Assembly: GCF_042944905.1 (NCBI RefSeq) | Contig: NZ_CP168496.1 | Coordinates: 3,224,001 to 3,288,000, forward strand | Reading direction: 5' to 3' | DNA from: Psychrobacillus sp042944905 | GTDB taxonomy: Bacteria > Bacillota > Bacilli > Bacillales_A > Planococcaceae | DNA length: 64,000 nucleotides | In this document: positions 35,968 to 45,466 of the stretch, piece after piece | How the letters are laid out: each line of letters opens with the position of its first letter | Position numbering within the stretch: the first letter of the stretch is position 1 | Position numbers and translations under genes: made by a program | The notes under the pieces: generated by a model | Seen by the model: only the letters and a program-made list of their open reading frames with translations | Told to the model about the DNA's origin: nothing | The model's database searches: none

Positions 35968-36116
35968 TTTTTAGGTACTGAAATAGGAATCCTCATCAGT
36001 ATTAGACTTGTATTTTTCAAATAATAAAAGGACATTATTACTCACTACAATTTCTCCTTCAAATAGAAATTTACATAAAATCTTTTTATCAAAAATTTTA
36101 AGCCTTTAATAATATT

Positions 36117-37454
36117 CTATTCGTCCTCCTCTAAAAATTGATCATCATCTATTGATAAATTAATATTTACTCTTACTTCTTCTTCTTCATTATCCTGATG
36201 GGGATTAGGATGATCCCTAAATACATCGAAGTCGTATTCGTCAGTTAGGGCTTCAATATAATAATCATCCGTAAGTTCAATTGCTTTGAAATTTTCAATA
36301 ACTTGTTTAATCTGTTCAAAATCCTCAACATTAAGATTGTATAGAACCTCTGATTCCTTTAATTTATTTCCCCATAAACCCTCATCCATTTTTGCTGAAT
36401 CAAAATCATCAACTATTTCTTCGGCATACTTGTCAAGTAGAGGATGGATTATTGACCTTAAGTAGTTATCGGTTAGGATTGCAAGGTGTGCAGCGTTTTC
36501 TGGAATACTATATACTTGTTTTATATCATATAACTCTTGATCAGTTATTTTTTCTTTTAATGTAGTATCATTAAATAATTCACTTACTATTTTATAACCA
36601 AATCTAAAATCATCATTTTTTATAGAGTCATAATCGCGAGATGTAAGGTAAGAAAAGTAAGAATCCTCTTTATCAAATTCAATTTCACACATTAAGCATT
36701 CCCCTGTGTAACCCTTTTCGTCCATATTTTCAAATATAACATTCTCTTTGACCAAGAAAGGTTTTTCGCAACAAGGACATTTGTGGTAGGTAATATACTG
36801 TTCTTTTTCTATTTGTTGTTGTCTTCTCTGGAAGGTTCCTGATTGATAGATACTATCAATTCTTAATTTCCCTTCAATGAATTTTTTGTACAATGTAAAG
36901 AATCTAATGAATTTCCATATATGTAATTCTTTAACCTGAGTGTCGCTTATTATGTTTAAATTATTTACCCTCACGAAATCCGAAAAGTTTGGAATATGTT
37001 CTTTATATATAGGGAAAACAACTGTAATAACCTGCGTGATTAGGTAATTAATTTGTTTTTCAGTTAGGTCATACTCATGGTGAGTTATTGCATTTCTAAT
37101 GCTATTAAGGTGTTCAAAACTCCCGTACTGAGTTTCACTCAACTCTAATTTGTTTAAAACTGCACCTCTTTGAATAGCTTCCATAAAAGTAATAGTATTT
37201 CCTTTAAAGTCTTGCTTACCTGTATTTTTTAAAACATTCATTTGAGCCATAAAGTACTCTTTTAAGTTATCAAATATCAAAAGTTCATTTTTTTTCTTCA
37301 CCATATATTTGAACAGCGTTTCTGTAGAATGATGTAAACTCAACACTATTTCTTTTGCTACATATTCTCTTTCGATATCTTGAAGAGAATCTAATGTTTT
37401 AAGATGTTCAATTGTTTTTTTGAATGAATGTAGACCATTATCAATTAAATTCAT
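36117..37454 (-). CDS. HEPN-like protein with zinc ribbon, third gene of the Gabija-like locus
   Basis: 445 residues from the ATG at 37454 (AAAGGACAAGG upstream; the longer frame to 37496 is rejected). The N-terminal ~200 residues are helical and contain an RX4H motif, Arg120 to His125 (SIRNAITHHEYDL), the catalytic signature of HEPN RNases. A CPCC...CLMC pair at ~235-270 looks like a zinc ribbon. The rest is acidic and helical, ending in a run of Glu/Asp. It follows the helicase gene by ~126 nt on the same strand. Inference: an RNase effector or accessory of the defence locus; an independent HEPN protein is the alternative. Confidence 0.65.
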   Translation of the reverse strand: MNLIDNGLHSFKKTIEHLKTLDSLQDIEREYVAKEIVLSLHHSTETLFKYMVKKKNELLIFDNLKEYFMAQMNVLKNTGKQDFKGNTITFMEAIQRGAVLNKLELSETQYGSFEHLNSIRNAITHHEYDLTEKQINYLITQVITVVFPIYKEHIPNFSDFVRVNNLNIISDTQVKELHIWKFIRFFTLYKKFIEGKLRIDSIYQSGTFQRRQQQIEKEQYITYHKCPCCEKPFLVKENVIFENMDEKGYTGECLMCEIEFDKEDSYFSYLTSRDYDSIKNDDFRFGYKIVSELFNDTTLKEKITDQELYDIKQVYSIPENAAHLAILTDNYLRSIIHPLLDKYAEEIVDDFDSAKMDEGLWGNKLKESEVLYNLNVEDFEQIKQVIENFKAIELTDDYYIEALTDEYDFDVFRDHPNPHQDNEEEEVRVNINLSIDDDQFLEEDE

Positions 37455-37580
37455 AATTTGTACCTTGTCCTTTCTATAGAAAACGAAAACGATCAATTGC
37501 TGAGTCAGTATTAATTTTGGCGTTACTGAGTTTTTAGTAGAATTTTGTCAGCTCTTAATACCAAAGAATATTGTTTATTT

Positions 37581-39353
37581 TTAGATATAATTAAATTCAA
37601 CTGCATCTAATTGATAATTTACTTCATATGACCTACCTCGATTAGTAGTTCTACCTCTCTCTGCAAATAAAAATAAATTTTTTTTAGCTCTAGAACCAAT
37701 TACATACAATAATTTATTCGATTCTTCTATTTCGACTTGAAGTGAAGCAAATACATGATTCCAATGGGGTAAATATCCTCTTAACAAACCAAAAGCTATT
37801 ACAGTATGAAATTCTTCACCTTTTACACCCTGACAAGTATTTATAACCACACCCTTATTAGAATGAAATGTTCTCTTCATGTAATCAATATCTTTAGGTA
37901 TTTCTTGAAAATCCCTTCTCTCATAACGTCTCCTAATACCATCAAAAAAACTTTCCCATTGTTTCGTTAATATTTCGCTAGAAGCATAATCAATTTCTAA
38001 TTTCTCAAAAACTTGCTCGAAAGCTTTTTCTAAAAACTCTATGGAATCTTGGATATCTAGATCAAGCGAGTTTACTACTTTTAAAAACCTTCTACATTGA
38101 TCTGAATCTACATTAATTGTAATACCATTTAATATAACCATATCTTCTAAGATTTCTTTCGCCCATTTCATTCTAATTAAATATCTGTTTGGATCTCTAG
38201 GAGACAAGATTATTCTAGTTAACTTGTACCAAAAATTATCTCTATCGCGTGGAAGAATAGTTAGTCCTGGTGCATCAAATGGAATGTCTGGCAATAGCGA
38301 TTTCAATCTCCTTGCCATTGATGTTAGGAAATTCCATTGTGGTGCTAATACACAGATTTCATTAGGAGGAATTCCCGTTGCAATCTGTTCTTTTATTATT
38401 TCCGCTATTTTTTCAACCAATTCATTTTGATGTATACTTTTATCAAAAATAATTGTACCTTCTTCATCACAATATTCCGCCAATGACTCTATTTCTAAAT
38501 TTACACTTTGAAAATTTCTATAAAAATCTATCAATCTTTGTGTTGTTCTATAATTACCATTCAACGACAATTCTTGAATTGGATAACCCCCAATTTCCTC
38601 ACTTACTTCTGATACTGACTTAACAACACCACCTAAGGACTTAAATATAGCTTGATCTGGATCGCCAACAAGAAAAATTCTACACGTACCCTCACCTGAT
38701 TTAATAATCTTACCTACGATTGTATACTGTAAATCTTGAGTATCTTGAAACTCATCAATAAAGTAATTTTTAAATATACGTGATAAATTATCACTAATCC
38801 TTGGAAATCCCTCTAAAAGGAGATATGAAAAGTATAAAATGAGATCGAAATCTATCATTTTATTTTCTAAAATGCGTTTATGATATTCTTTTGCAATATA
38901 ATCTAGGCTTTCATCGCCATTTAAATAGTTTCCTTGTCGATCTCTTCTAGTAATAAAATTTTCATTGAAAGGTAAGCTATACTCTACCTTTAGTTCATCT
39001 TTTAATATTTCAGCTTTAAACTCGTCCAAGATACAAAATCCTTCTTTTAACTCATCTAGATATATACCATATGGTTTAATAATCCACTGTAAACAAAATG
39101 AGTGAATAGTACCTGTCCAAAGTTTAGATACATCTATACCCATATCTGATATTCTTTTATCAATTTCATCTGCAGCTCTATTCGTAAATGTTAATGCAGC
39201 TATTCTATGCGTTCTTTTACTTAATTTTTCAATTTCTCGAGCTATTTTTAGAGTCAAAACTCTCGTTTTCCCACTACCAGGGCACGCCAATACCATTGTA
39301 TTGCCTTCAGTATCTAAAACTATCTGTTGAAATTGATTTAAAATTTCTTTCAT
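37581..39353 (-). CDS. UvrD-like helicase, GajB-like
   Basis: 590 residues, superfamily 1 helicase: Walker A ACPGSGKT (23-30), motif Ia AALTFTNRAADEI, motif II DEFQDTQ, motif III LVGDPDQAIF, motif IV GNYRTTQRL and motif V/VI region (TCQGVKGEEFHTVI, YVIGSRAKKNLFL). The start overlaps the stop of the OLD-type gene in ATGA, so both are coupled. A class 2 OLD nuclease followed by a UvrD-like helicase is the definition of the Gabija anti-phage system. Confidence 0.86.
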   Translation of the reverse strand: MKEILNQFQQIVLDTEGNTMVLACPGSGKTRVLTLKIAREIEKLSKRTHRIAALTFTNRAADEIDKRISDMGIDVSKLWTGTIHSFCLQWIIKPYGIYLDELKEGFCILDEFKAEILKDELKVEYSLPFNENFITRRDRQGNYLNGDESLDYIAKEYHKRILENKMIDFDLILYFSYLLLEGFPRISDNLSRIFKNYFIDEFQDTQDLQYTIVGKIIKSGEGTCRIFLVGDPDQAIFKSLGGVVKSVSEVSEEIGGYPIQELSLNGNYRTTQRLIDFYRNFQSVNLEIESLAEYCDEEGTIIFDKSIHQNELVEKIAEIIKEQIATGIPPNEICVLAPQWNFLTSMARRLKSLLPDIPFDAPGLTILPRDRDNFWYKLTRIILSPRDPNRYLIRMKWAKEILEDMVILNGITINVDSDQCRRFLKVVNSLDLDIQDSIEFLEKAFEQVFEKLEIDYASSEILTKQWESFFDGIRRRYERRDFQEIPKDIDYMKRTFHSNKGVVINTCQGVKGEEFHTVIAFGLLRGYLPHWNHVFASLQVEIEESNKLLYVIGSRAKKNLFLFAERGRTTNRGRSYEVNYQLDAVEFNYI

Positions 39354-41473
39354 ATTTCAACTCCTAGCATCTCTATAAACTGAACTAAATGGTCATCAGC
39401 AGCAGCAGACTTTATCATTTCAATAAGTTCTTCTAGACTTAATTTATCAAGAGCAGCTTTATCTTGAATTGAAAATTTAGGATTACCTAAGTTAACTTCT
39501 TGCATTATTCGATAATGAGCCATTGCAACCAAATGTTGTTCCGTAATATGTTCAGAGTTAAATGCTATTGCTTCTAAAATATACTTAGGGATTATTGTTC
39601 TACTAGAAAGTGTTTCAACTAGTAATAAAGCAAACCAACCTTTACCCTCTTTTTTTGCTAAGCGTAAAGTTTCTTTCCCAACAATAACTGAATCACCAGA
39701 ATCCAACAACTTCTCCGAACTTTCGATAGCGGACTTTTTCGAATAAATTGAGGGTAGCAGACTCTTTATTTCATGTTCATTTCCGTTTATTGAAAAATCT
39801 ATTTCGAACGTATGTGGAGCATAATAGACATTTACCCATGGATTATTATTATAGGCAGCATCCAACAGCACTTTTCTTTCTGCACCTGATTTTTGTGAAG
39901 CTCTGATGGATTTTTGCAATTCATTATCGTCTTTTTCATCAATTGGCAGAGGTTCTAATGCTTTATCTAAATCTGTTACTATTGCGCATTTCCTATGAAT
40001 TCGTTGTTCATCAAATAGATTTGCAATATGTTCAAAAACGGTGCTACTAACATTAATTACACTTACTCCAATTTCATCTAAACTTAATCCAAACACTTCT
40101 TTAAACATAGCTGGCAATAATATTAACTCTGCATCCCCTTCTACTAAAATAACTCCTTTGGCAAATAAAAGTGTAGATCTTGTAGCATCTAGATATCTTT
40201 CTATTCGCTTACAAGTATCAGCCTCTAAACCTGCACTTGGATGACAGACTTCTGTGTGTGATTTATCCTTAATTAATACATTTACTGAATCAATTTTACT
40301 TGCAGAAGAAATATGTGTTGAATGTGACGTAATAATAACTTGAGTATTTTCAAACTGATATTTATCAAACAAAGTTTTTTGAATATGTGTATGAATGTGT
40401 GCTTCTGGTTCTTCAATCAATAGAAAATGAGCCGCTTTTCCTTCCTGTGTTTGATAGAATTCATATTCTAATAATTTCAGAGTAATATAAATTAAGTTGG
40501 CTCCACCCAGGCTTAAATCATCTATTTTTCCTTGGTTACTGTTTGCATCATCTCCAACCCATAATGTTAGTGAGTGAAGTAATGTTTCTATTTCTTCTGG
40601 TAATTCAGATTTGATACTTACATGTGGAGAATATGTATACCCGAGAGTATTATTTAAGGACTTACTAATACTTTTTGTAAGCTCTTCAATTTCTTTCAGC
40701 TCACTTATTTCTGTATTCAGTGTTTTCACTTTATTTTTAAGTTCCTCTGCCTCTTCTATTTTTATTTCTTTTGCAGTTCCTCTTAAAAGATGCAGTAATG
40801 GACTACTCTTTCTTTGCTTTAATTCAGATATTACATTACGAAGAGCCTTTACAAAAGTGCAAGAAACTTCTTTTTTTATCAAGGTTATATGAGGTGAAAT
40901 ATTACCTAGTAAACTTAAATCTTCTTCATCTGGATTAGGAAAAATACCATTTTCAAAATCACCAACTAATGATTTATAAATTTCTTTATTATTAAAATCA
41001 CCATTTAATCTGCAGGTAAAAACTGTTTCATAATCGACAATCGTAATATCTTTTAAGAAGCTTTCTATTTCTGCTTGAGTACTATTAGCTTCAGATAATT
41101 CGAATAAACGCTTCCGGATTTTTTTATTAGGACGAAAATACAACCCATAGGACCCAACTGATTCTTCCGCAGAGACATCTCCTGTATTATGTGTTACAAA
41201 ACTCGCTGCCTCGCTAGAATCTAAATCTTTAAAAGTAATTTTTAAAACAACCCAGTGGCCTTTCCAATTCCCTAGAGAACGATTAATATCCGTTTCTAAA
41301 AGTTGTGAAGCATTTAAAGGAAGGGAATCATCTAGTAATAGTCTGATAGCGTATAAAGCATTCGATTTTCCAGAACTATTTTCCCCAATAAGAGTATTAA
41401 TACCTTCTTTAAATTTAAAACTCGCATTTTTAAAATTTCTAAAATTAATTACATCTAAACTAGAAATATACAT
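39350..41473 (-). CDS. OLD-family ATP-dependent nuclease, GajA-like
   Basis: 707 residues from the ATG at 41473 (AAGGAG 9 nt upstream; the in-frame ATG at 41482 touches the site). N-terminal ABC-type ATPase with Walker A GENSSGKS (~30-37), a coiled insertion at ~240-275, signature-like LSLGGANLIY and Walker B LLIEEPEAH. The C-terminal TOPRIM nuclease has Glu in LVEGDAELILLP and DxD-like IVTDLDKA. GajA proteins are usually near 580 residues, so this one is longer. In Gabija, GajA nicks DNA when nucleotides are depleted during phage replication. Confidence 0.87.
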   Translation of the reverse strand: MYISSLDVINFRNFKNASFKFKEGINTLIGENSSGKSNALYAIRLLLDDSLPLNASQLLETDINRSLGNWKGHWVVLKITFKDLDSSEAASFVTHNTGDVSAEESVGSYGLYFRPNKKIRKRLFELSEANSTQAEIESFLKDITIVDYETVFTCRLNGDFNNKEIYKSLVGDFENGIFPNPDEEDLSLLGNISPHITLIKKEVSCTFVKALRNVISELKQRKSSPLLHLLRGTAKEIKIEEAEELKNKVKTLNTEISELKEIEELTKSISKSLNNTLGYTYSPHVSIKSELPEEIETLLHSLTLWVGDDANSNQGKIDDLSLGGANLIYITLKLLEYEFYQTQEGKAAHFLLIEEPEAHIHTHIQKTLFDKYQFENTQVIITSHSTHISSASKIDSVNVLIKDKSHTEVCHPSAGLEADTCKRIERYLDATRSTLLFAKGVILVEGDAELILLPAMFKEVFGLSLDEIGVSVINVSSTVFEHIANLFDEQRIHRKCAIVTDLDKALEPLPIDEKDDNELQKSIRASQKSGAERKVLLDAAYNNNPWVNVYYAPHTFEIDFSINGNEHEIKSLLPSIYSKKSAIESSEKLLDSGDSVIVGKETLRLAKKEGKGWFALLLVETLSSRTIIPKYILEAIAFNSEHITEQHLVAMAHYRIMQEVNLGNPKFSIQDKAALDKLSLEELIEMIKSAAADDHLVQFIEMLGVEI

Positions 41474-41827
41474 TAACTCCATCTCCTTATTATTCTAATT
41501 TACCATTATATTCTAATGCAGATAATTCAATTCCCTGCTTAGTGGACCAAATATCCCACGCTCAAATAAGGAATATTATACCATATTTATTAAACAAAAC
41601 AGTTCCTTTAGTTGAAGAAAAATTCAAGTTATTATTAACATTGTACTTTATATGGCAAATAAAAAGCTTAAGATTTTGAAATAAGCAAAAATTAATTATT
41701 AAACTATATTTATAAAAATACATTTTTTTTAAAAAAGCACTCTCAATAGAGATGTGCTAATTCTTCACAATCATCTAGTGTTTTTGATATTCGTAATAGC
41801 ATATAATTTCCGTAAGATTTCACTGTA

Positions 41828-42292
41828 TTAGTTAGCATGATTTTGAATGGTCTGGTGAAAAGTATCTACGATGTCATTGTCTGTATTCGGTAATAAATGC
41901 GCTTAGAATTCTAATGTAATCTTGGGATTTGCATGACCCAATCGTTTAGAAATCTTAACGATATCTATTCCTGTCGAAATAAGAATGGATGCATGTGTAT
42001 GTCTAATATCATGGAACCGAATATTTGGTACATTGGAACATTTTACAATCCGTTTCATTACTCGAACTACATTGCGCGGTTCTTGTAGGCTTCCTATATT
42101 TGTGCAAATGACCAAGTCTTGGTCCTTAAACTCAGTTCCCACTAATTCCTTCCATTCTTCGATTCGTTTTTTATGCAACTCTAATTCATTCATAAGGAAC
42201 TCCGGTATTTTTATAGTTTTCTCTTCATTTAACCCTCGATTTTCCTTTAGGAATTTATTCATAACGCTTTCTTTTTCTTCTTTTGTAAACAA
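41828..42292 (-). pseudogene. Integrase remnant, catalytic Tyr codon changed to stop
   Basis: The last ~120 codons of the island integrase are repeated here at high similarity (HDIRHTHASILISTGIDIVKI, GHANPKITLEF), but the Tyr codon of FYAHLLP is TAA. The 3' tail, including a downstream TTTCACTGTATTAG, is also conserved. The 5' part does not match the integrase, so the gene is truncated and fused to other sequence. It is probably left over from an earlier related insertion or a tandem element. Confidence 0.85.
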
Positions 42293-42774
42293 AGTTGAGA
42301 TTCCATAACTTTTAAATTCCTATAATGAAAACTCTTTACCTAAATACATTCTTTCACAAATGAAGTTATTTTTTGCGCAGCAAAAGGTTACGAAAAGACA
42401 ATACTTAGAATGAGTTCGTCTCTTAATGGTTAATGTACTAACATTATCGTTGTACTACGCAGTAAATATATCTGTTGTTTTTTCGTCTTGTTTATTCAAA
42501 CATTAGCCATTTTATTGAAGATTTTTCTATAACTTCCAACATAATGAACTGCAAGTGTTAGAAATGTGGATGTAATTTATTTAGATGCTACTTTCCATGT
42601 CATTGCTATTACACTCCACTTATCAAAAACTCTGGTTTCGTTTGTGCAAAGGCAGTCGATCTGATTAATGATATATTTCCCAATTATTGTTTTAATTTTG
42701 TGCGGATTCCTATAGATAAAGGCGTATGGTATACTGAATCTACCAATATCACTTTGTGAAGGAGCTTATATGTC

Positions 42775-43320
42775 ATGGATTTCGATGAATTTATAAAATC
42801 TCAACAACAATCGAAAGAAGAAACGGCATCACCAGAGAAAGCAAAGGAACAGGTCCAGTTTTTTAATGACCGCTTAAAGGATCTCTATAAAGTAGTCACT
42901 AATGCGTTAAAACTATACATTAATGACGGCAGCGTTAAGATATCCGAACACACTCAAGAACTCAAGGAAGATGAACTTTTTGGTTGTAAGGAATATCGTT
43001 ATAATGCACAAGAGACAATCATTCAAATAGGTAAGTCAGCGGTGAACCTTACTCCTATAGGTATTAACATTATCGGAGCTGGGGGTCGAGTTGATATGGA
43101 CGGACCGCGAGGCAAGGCAACAATTCTACTCGCGCGTCCAGGTGGGCCTCAAATCCATACTGCTATCTACTCGGAAGGACAAACACCTCTAGAACCCCCT
43201 GCTCCAACACCAAAGGAAGAACTCGTTTGGCAATTCATGGTTCGCTTGCCGCGCCTTCATTATATCGAAGTAAACGAGGAAACATTCAAAGACACTTTAA
43301 TGCAGGTGATCAATGGATGA
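42775..43320 (+). CDS. Unrecognised partner of the second HEPN-type protein
   Basis: 181 residues, preceded by GAAGGAG. A helical N-terminus (EKAKEQVQFFNDRLKDLYKV), a central beta-rich segment (IIQIGKSAVNLTPIGINIIG, GGRVDMDGPRGKATILLARPG), a Pro-rich linker (PLEPPAPTPKEE) and a C-terminal strand-helix. The stop codon overlaps the start of the next gene in ATGA, so the proteins are made together. No family is recognised. Function as antitoxin, sensor or adaptor of the HEPN protein is inference. Confidence 0.7.
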   Translation: MDFDEFIKSQQQSKEETASPEKAKEQVQFFNDRLKDLYKVVTNALKLYINDGSVKISEHTQELKEDELFGCKEYRYNAQETIIQIGKSAVNLTPIGINIIGAGGRVDMDGPRGKATILLARPGGPQIHTAIYSEGQTPLEPPAPTPKEELVWQFMVRLPRLHYIEVNEETFKDTLMQVING

Positions 43321-43859
43321 CGAGGCTGAATCGTTCGCACGAAGAACTAACCCTTGAACAAGTCGCAGCCTACTACGTAGATTCATTAGAAGCAATACGC
43401 TTATTAAAGCAAAATGTATTAATTGGCCTGCCTCCTATTCCAAATCAATTTGTCGGACTAACCGCGACAGAGGTAAGGGTGATTTTTGAAGCAAGGGAAA
43501 TGGAGCTAGATCGTCTCGCTACGTTTAATTTACTCGCTGCTACCGAAGCTAGCCTGAGAGTAGACTTTCATGAGCGTATAAATAAAAAAGGAAAAAGCGA
43601 TCTGGACCGCGCATTTCTCAGAATTTATCGAGAGAAAAGAGATAAAATATCACTTGAAGAACATATTATAGATGAATGGAAGGAATTCAAGTCTGATCTT
43701 CGACACATTTTTACGAACTTTAAAGGCATACTAAGCTATCGTCATTGGCTAGCACATGGACGTTACTGGACTCCTAATCTCTCACTTAGGAAAAACGACT
43801 TTGATTCACTTTATCCAATCTGCTTCGAAGTTGAAAAAGTACTGCGCGATAATCGATGA
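43317..43859 (+). CDS. HEPN-like protein, putative RNase toxin
   Basis: 180 residues from the ATG at 43317; a frame open to 43227 lies inside the upstream gene and is rejected. Mostly helical, with Arg142 and His147 in SYRHWLAHGRYW, an exact RX4H HEPN motif near the C-terminus. Two-gene arrangement with ATGA overlap is typical for toxin-antitoxin or abortive infection modules. Located beside the right att site in the cargo end of the island. Confidence 0.7.
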   Translation: MTRLNRSHEELTLEQVAAYYVDSLEAIRLLKQNVLIGLPPIPNQFVGLTATEVRVIFEAREMELDRLATFNLLAATEASLRVDFHERINKKGKSDLDRAFLRIYREKRDKISLEEHIIDEWKEFKSDLRHIFTNFKGILSYRHWLAHGRYWTPNLSLRKNDFDSLYPICFEVEKVLRDNR

Positions 43860-43926
43860 TTATCCATAAGATAGCTTCAGCGCCTTATTAATTAACTATT
43901 ATAACAATACTCGAATTCAAACAAAA

Positions 43927-43971
43927 CTATCCAACCAGTCACCGATAAAATATCGACAACTGGTTGGATAG
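43927..43971. terminator. Double-stem hairpin after the HEPN pair
   Basis: Perfect 13-bp outer stem (43927-43939 with 43959-43971) and inner CGATA/TATCG stem. No T-tract follows directly. 43860-44309 holds no gene beyond this hairpin and the TTTGTCCGCA repeat. Confidence 0.55.
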
Positions 43972-44149
43972 CTGGTTAAAGGTATTTTGATCCCTGTCTC
44001 AAAAACGGCGGGTCACTTCATTTCAGAAATACTCCCTTTAATTGAATAACAATCAGCTTCTATGTATAAAAACGGAAAATAATTTCACGATATAACTGTT
44101 ACATACTGTTTTCATCAAAAAAGTAATACAGACCACCTATTCACTCTTT

Positions 44150-44170
44150 TGTCCGCAATTTGTCCGCATA
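44150..44170. repeat. Tandem TTTGTCCGCA repeat, right end of the island
   Basis: Same sequence and orientation as 25302-25322, ~140 bp inside the right att. Candidate integrase arm site. Confidence 0.5.
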
Positions 44171-44309
44171 ATTATTCTTTTGTACCGACTTTAATTTACT
44201 GAAATGATTTTCACTGTCTCGAAAACCTTATTAAACCAGACTTATTTAACTAAATCGAATTCAATTTAACCAGGTTATATTAGGGTTACAAATTCGACAA
44301 GGTGGGAGG

Positions 44310-44337
44310 CGCAAGTTCGAGACTTGTCGAGACCATC
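44310..44337 (+). repeat. attR: second copy of the 28-bp tRNA 3' end
   Basis: Identical to 25185-25212. Upstream TCGACAAGGTGG is shared too, but the 5' half of a tRNA is missing, so this is an attachment-site remnant and not a tRNA gene. A diverged copy of the tRNA terminator follows. Confidence 0.88.
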
Positions 44338-44345
44338 GTTATCAT

Positions 44346-44386
44346 AAGCCTTAAAACGTTGATATATCAATGTTTTAAGGCTTATA
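44346..44386 (+). terminator. Original tRNA terminator behind attR
   Basis: AAGCCTTAAAAC arm with GTTTTAAGGCTT arm and inner TTGAT/ATCAA. Compared with 25221-25262 both arms changed together, preserving pairing. Confidence 0.75.
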
Positions 44387-44399
44387 ATTTTTTTAAATC

Positions 44400-45115
44400 T
44401 CCATAACCAATACTTCTAAATTTAAGATTTGTCCGGTCTACCAAAATATATTAAAAGTATATCATTTTCATTTTTCTTTACTGCTAAATTATCTTAATGA
44501 TGTTGAAATTCAATCTATTAATACAAACCAGCTTAACGAATATCTATTAAAGTTAAACGACTTTTTGAAACCATGGAGTTTTACTCAGAGTGTAATCTTT
44601 TTAAATTCATTTTTTCAATGGTCTCATTTAGAACGACATATAATAATAAATCCTATGCCAGTAAAAGATAAACTTATTAAAGAAGAATGCATTAAAAAAA
44701 GATTAAATGACGCTGAAAATTCCCAGATAATTAAAGCTTGTACTACACCATTGGAAAAGAGTTTGGTAGCATTTATACTCTCAACCGGTTGTAGGTTTGG
44801 AGAAATTGCATTGTTAGAGAAAAGTGATATTAATTGGGAAGATCGAACAGTGAGGAGAAGATGGAAAGTTATTAAAGAACAAGATATTTATTTTAACAAT
44901 AAATGTAGAACTTTATTGAGAAGTTTTATTGTCGAACGAAAAGATCTAGAATAGTCAATTTTTGTTTCAGAAAGTATTCGATGAAAATGAGTATTAAACA
45001 CCTTCATTGTATAATCCAAAAAGTCATGAATAGTGCTGGTATTAATAATCAATTCAATCCACATCATCTAAGACAATACTCGATTCTAAAGTATGGAAGT
45101 GCAGAAAACGAATAA
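44400..45115 (+). pseudogene. Tyrosine recombinase remnant
   Basis: An open frame without proper start covers ~44400-44954 (NQLNEYLLKLNDFLKPWSF; STGCRFGEIALLEKSDINW), the core-binding domain and first Arg box. After a stop at 44954 the C-terminal piece resumes in another frame (INNQFNPHHLRQYSILKYG), covering an HxLR box. The nucleophile region is lost. It lies just outside the island and marks an older insertion. Confidence 0.65.
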
Positions 45116-45116
45116 A

Positions 45117-45239
45117 GTGTTCCTTACTTATCCTAATCTGCTTAAGTTTGGCGGAAACAGCAAACGCGAACAGCATCGATTAAATTGTACCCTTTGTAAA
45201 GACATTTTTGAAAAAGGACATGCCACAAGGAGAAGATGA
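45117..45239 (+). CDS. Short zinc-ribbon-like remnant (40 residues)
   Basis: GTG-started frame with KFGGNSKREQHRLNCTLCKD and FEKGHATRRR. The CxxC with preceding KREQHR pattern looks like the N-terminal zinc ribbon of transposases or phage proteins; the first CxxC half is absent. Probably a fragment. Confidence 0.3.
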   Translation: MFLTYPNLLKFGGNSKREQHRLNCTLCKDIFEKGHATRRR

Positions 45240-45268
45240 TCTCTTTATTGTACAGGAGTCATCTTCTT
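45231..45268 (+). terminator. Terminator-like hairpin
   Basis: AGAAGATGA pairs with TCATCTTCT plus CTC/GAG, followed by TTTAAG. Lies behind the remnant. 45269-45466 shows no gene. Confidence 0.5.
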
Positions 45269-45466
45269 TAAGTTCCATTGGTATCTTAAATTGTTATAGT
45301 ATGTCATATAATTTTATAATAGCTTTTCTACCGTTAAAAATCGATCTTTTTGATAAGTAAGTTCCAAATAATTCTTTCAAGCGTAGGTTCTTTTACCTTT
45401 TCAGCCACTATTATTTCAGCTTAGCTAAAAAGAATTAAGATACATTAATTATTTCCTAAGTATCTT

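Larger units (their letters stand above)
25185..44337. mobile_element. 19-kb integrative genomic island in tRNA-Val
   Basis: The element is bounded by the 28-bp repeats at 25185 and 44310. At the left end it carries integrase, excisionase-like HTH protein and a regulatory gene; inside are three more recombinases, an IS6-type element, a group II intron and defence-like genes (Gabija-like operon, two HEPN-type proteins). No conjugation, capsid or replication genes are recognisable, so it is a non-self-transmissible island or satellite. Tandem TTTGTCCGCA repeats lie ~100 bp inside both ends and may be integrase arm sites. Confidence 0.82.

Noticed and set aside
35099..35975. Target-site duplication of the IS6-type element
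   Set aside because: The 8-bp flanks (CAAAAAAG and TTTTTAGG) do not match.
44285..44340. A second tRNA gene
   Set aside because: Only the 3' half of the cloverleaf is present; it is the attR copy.
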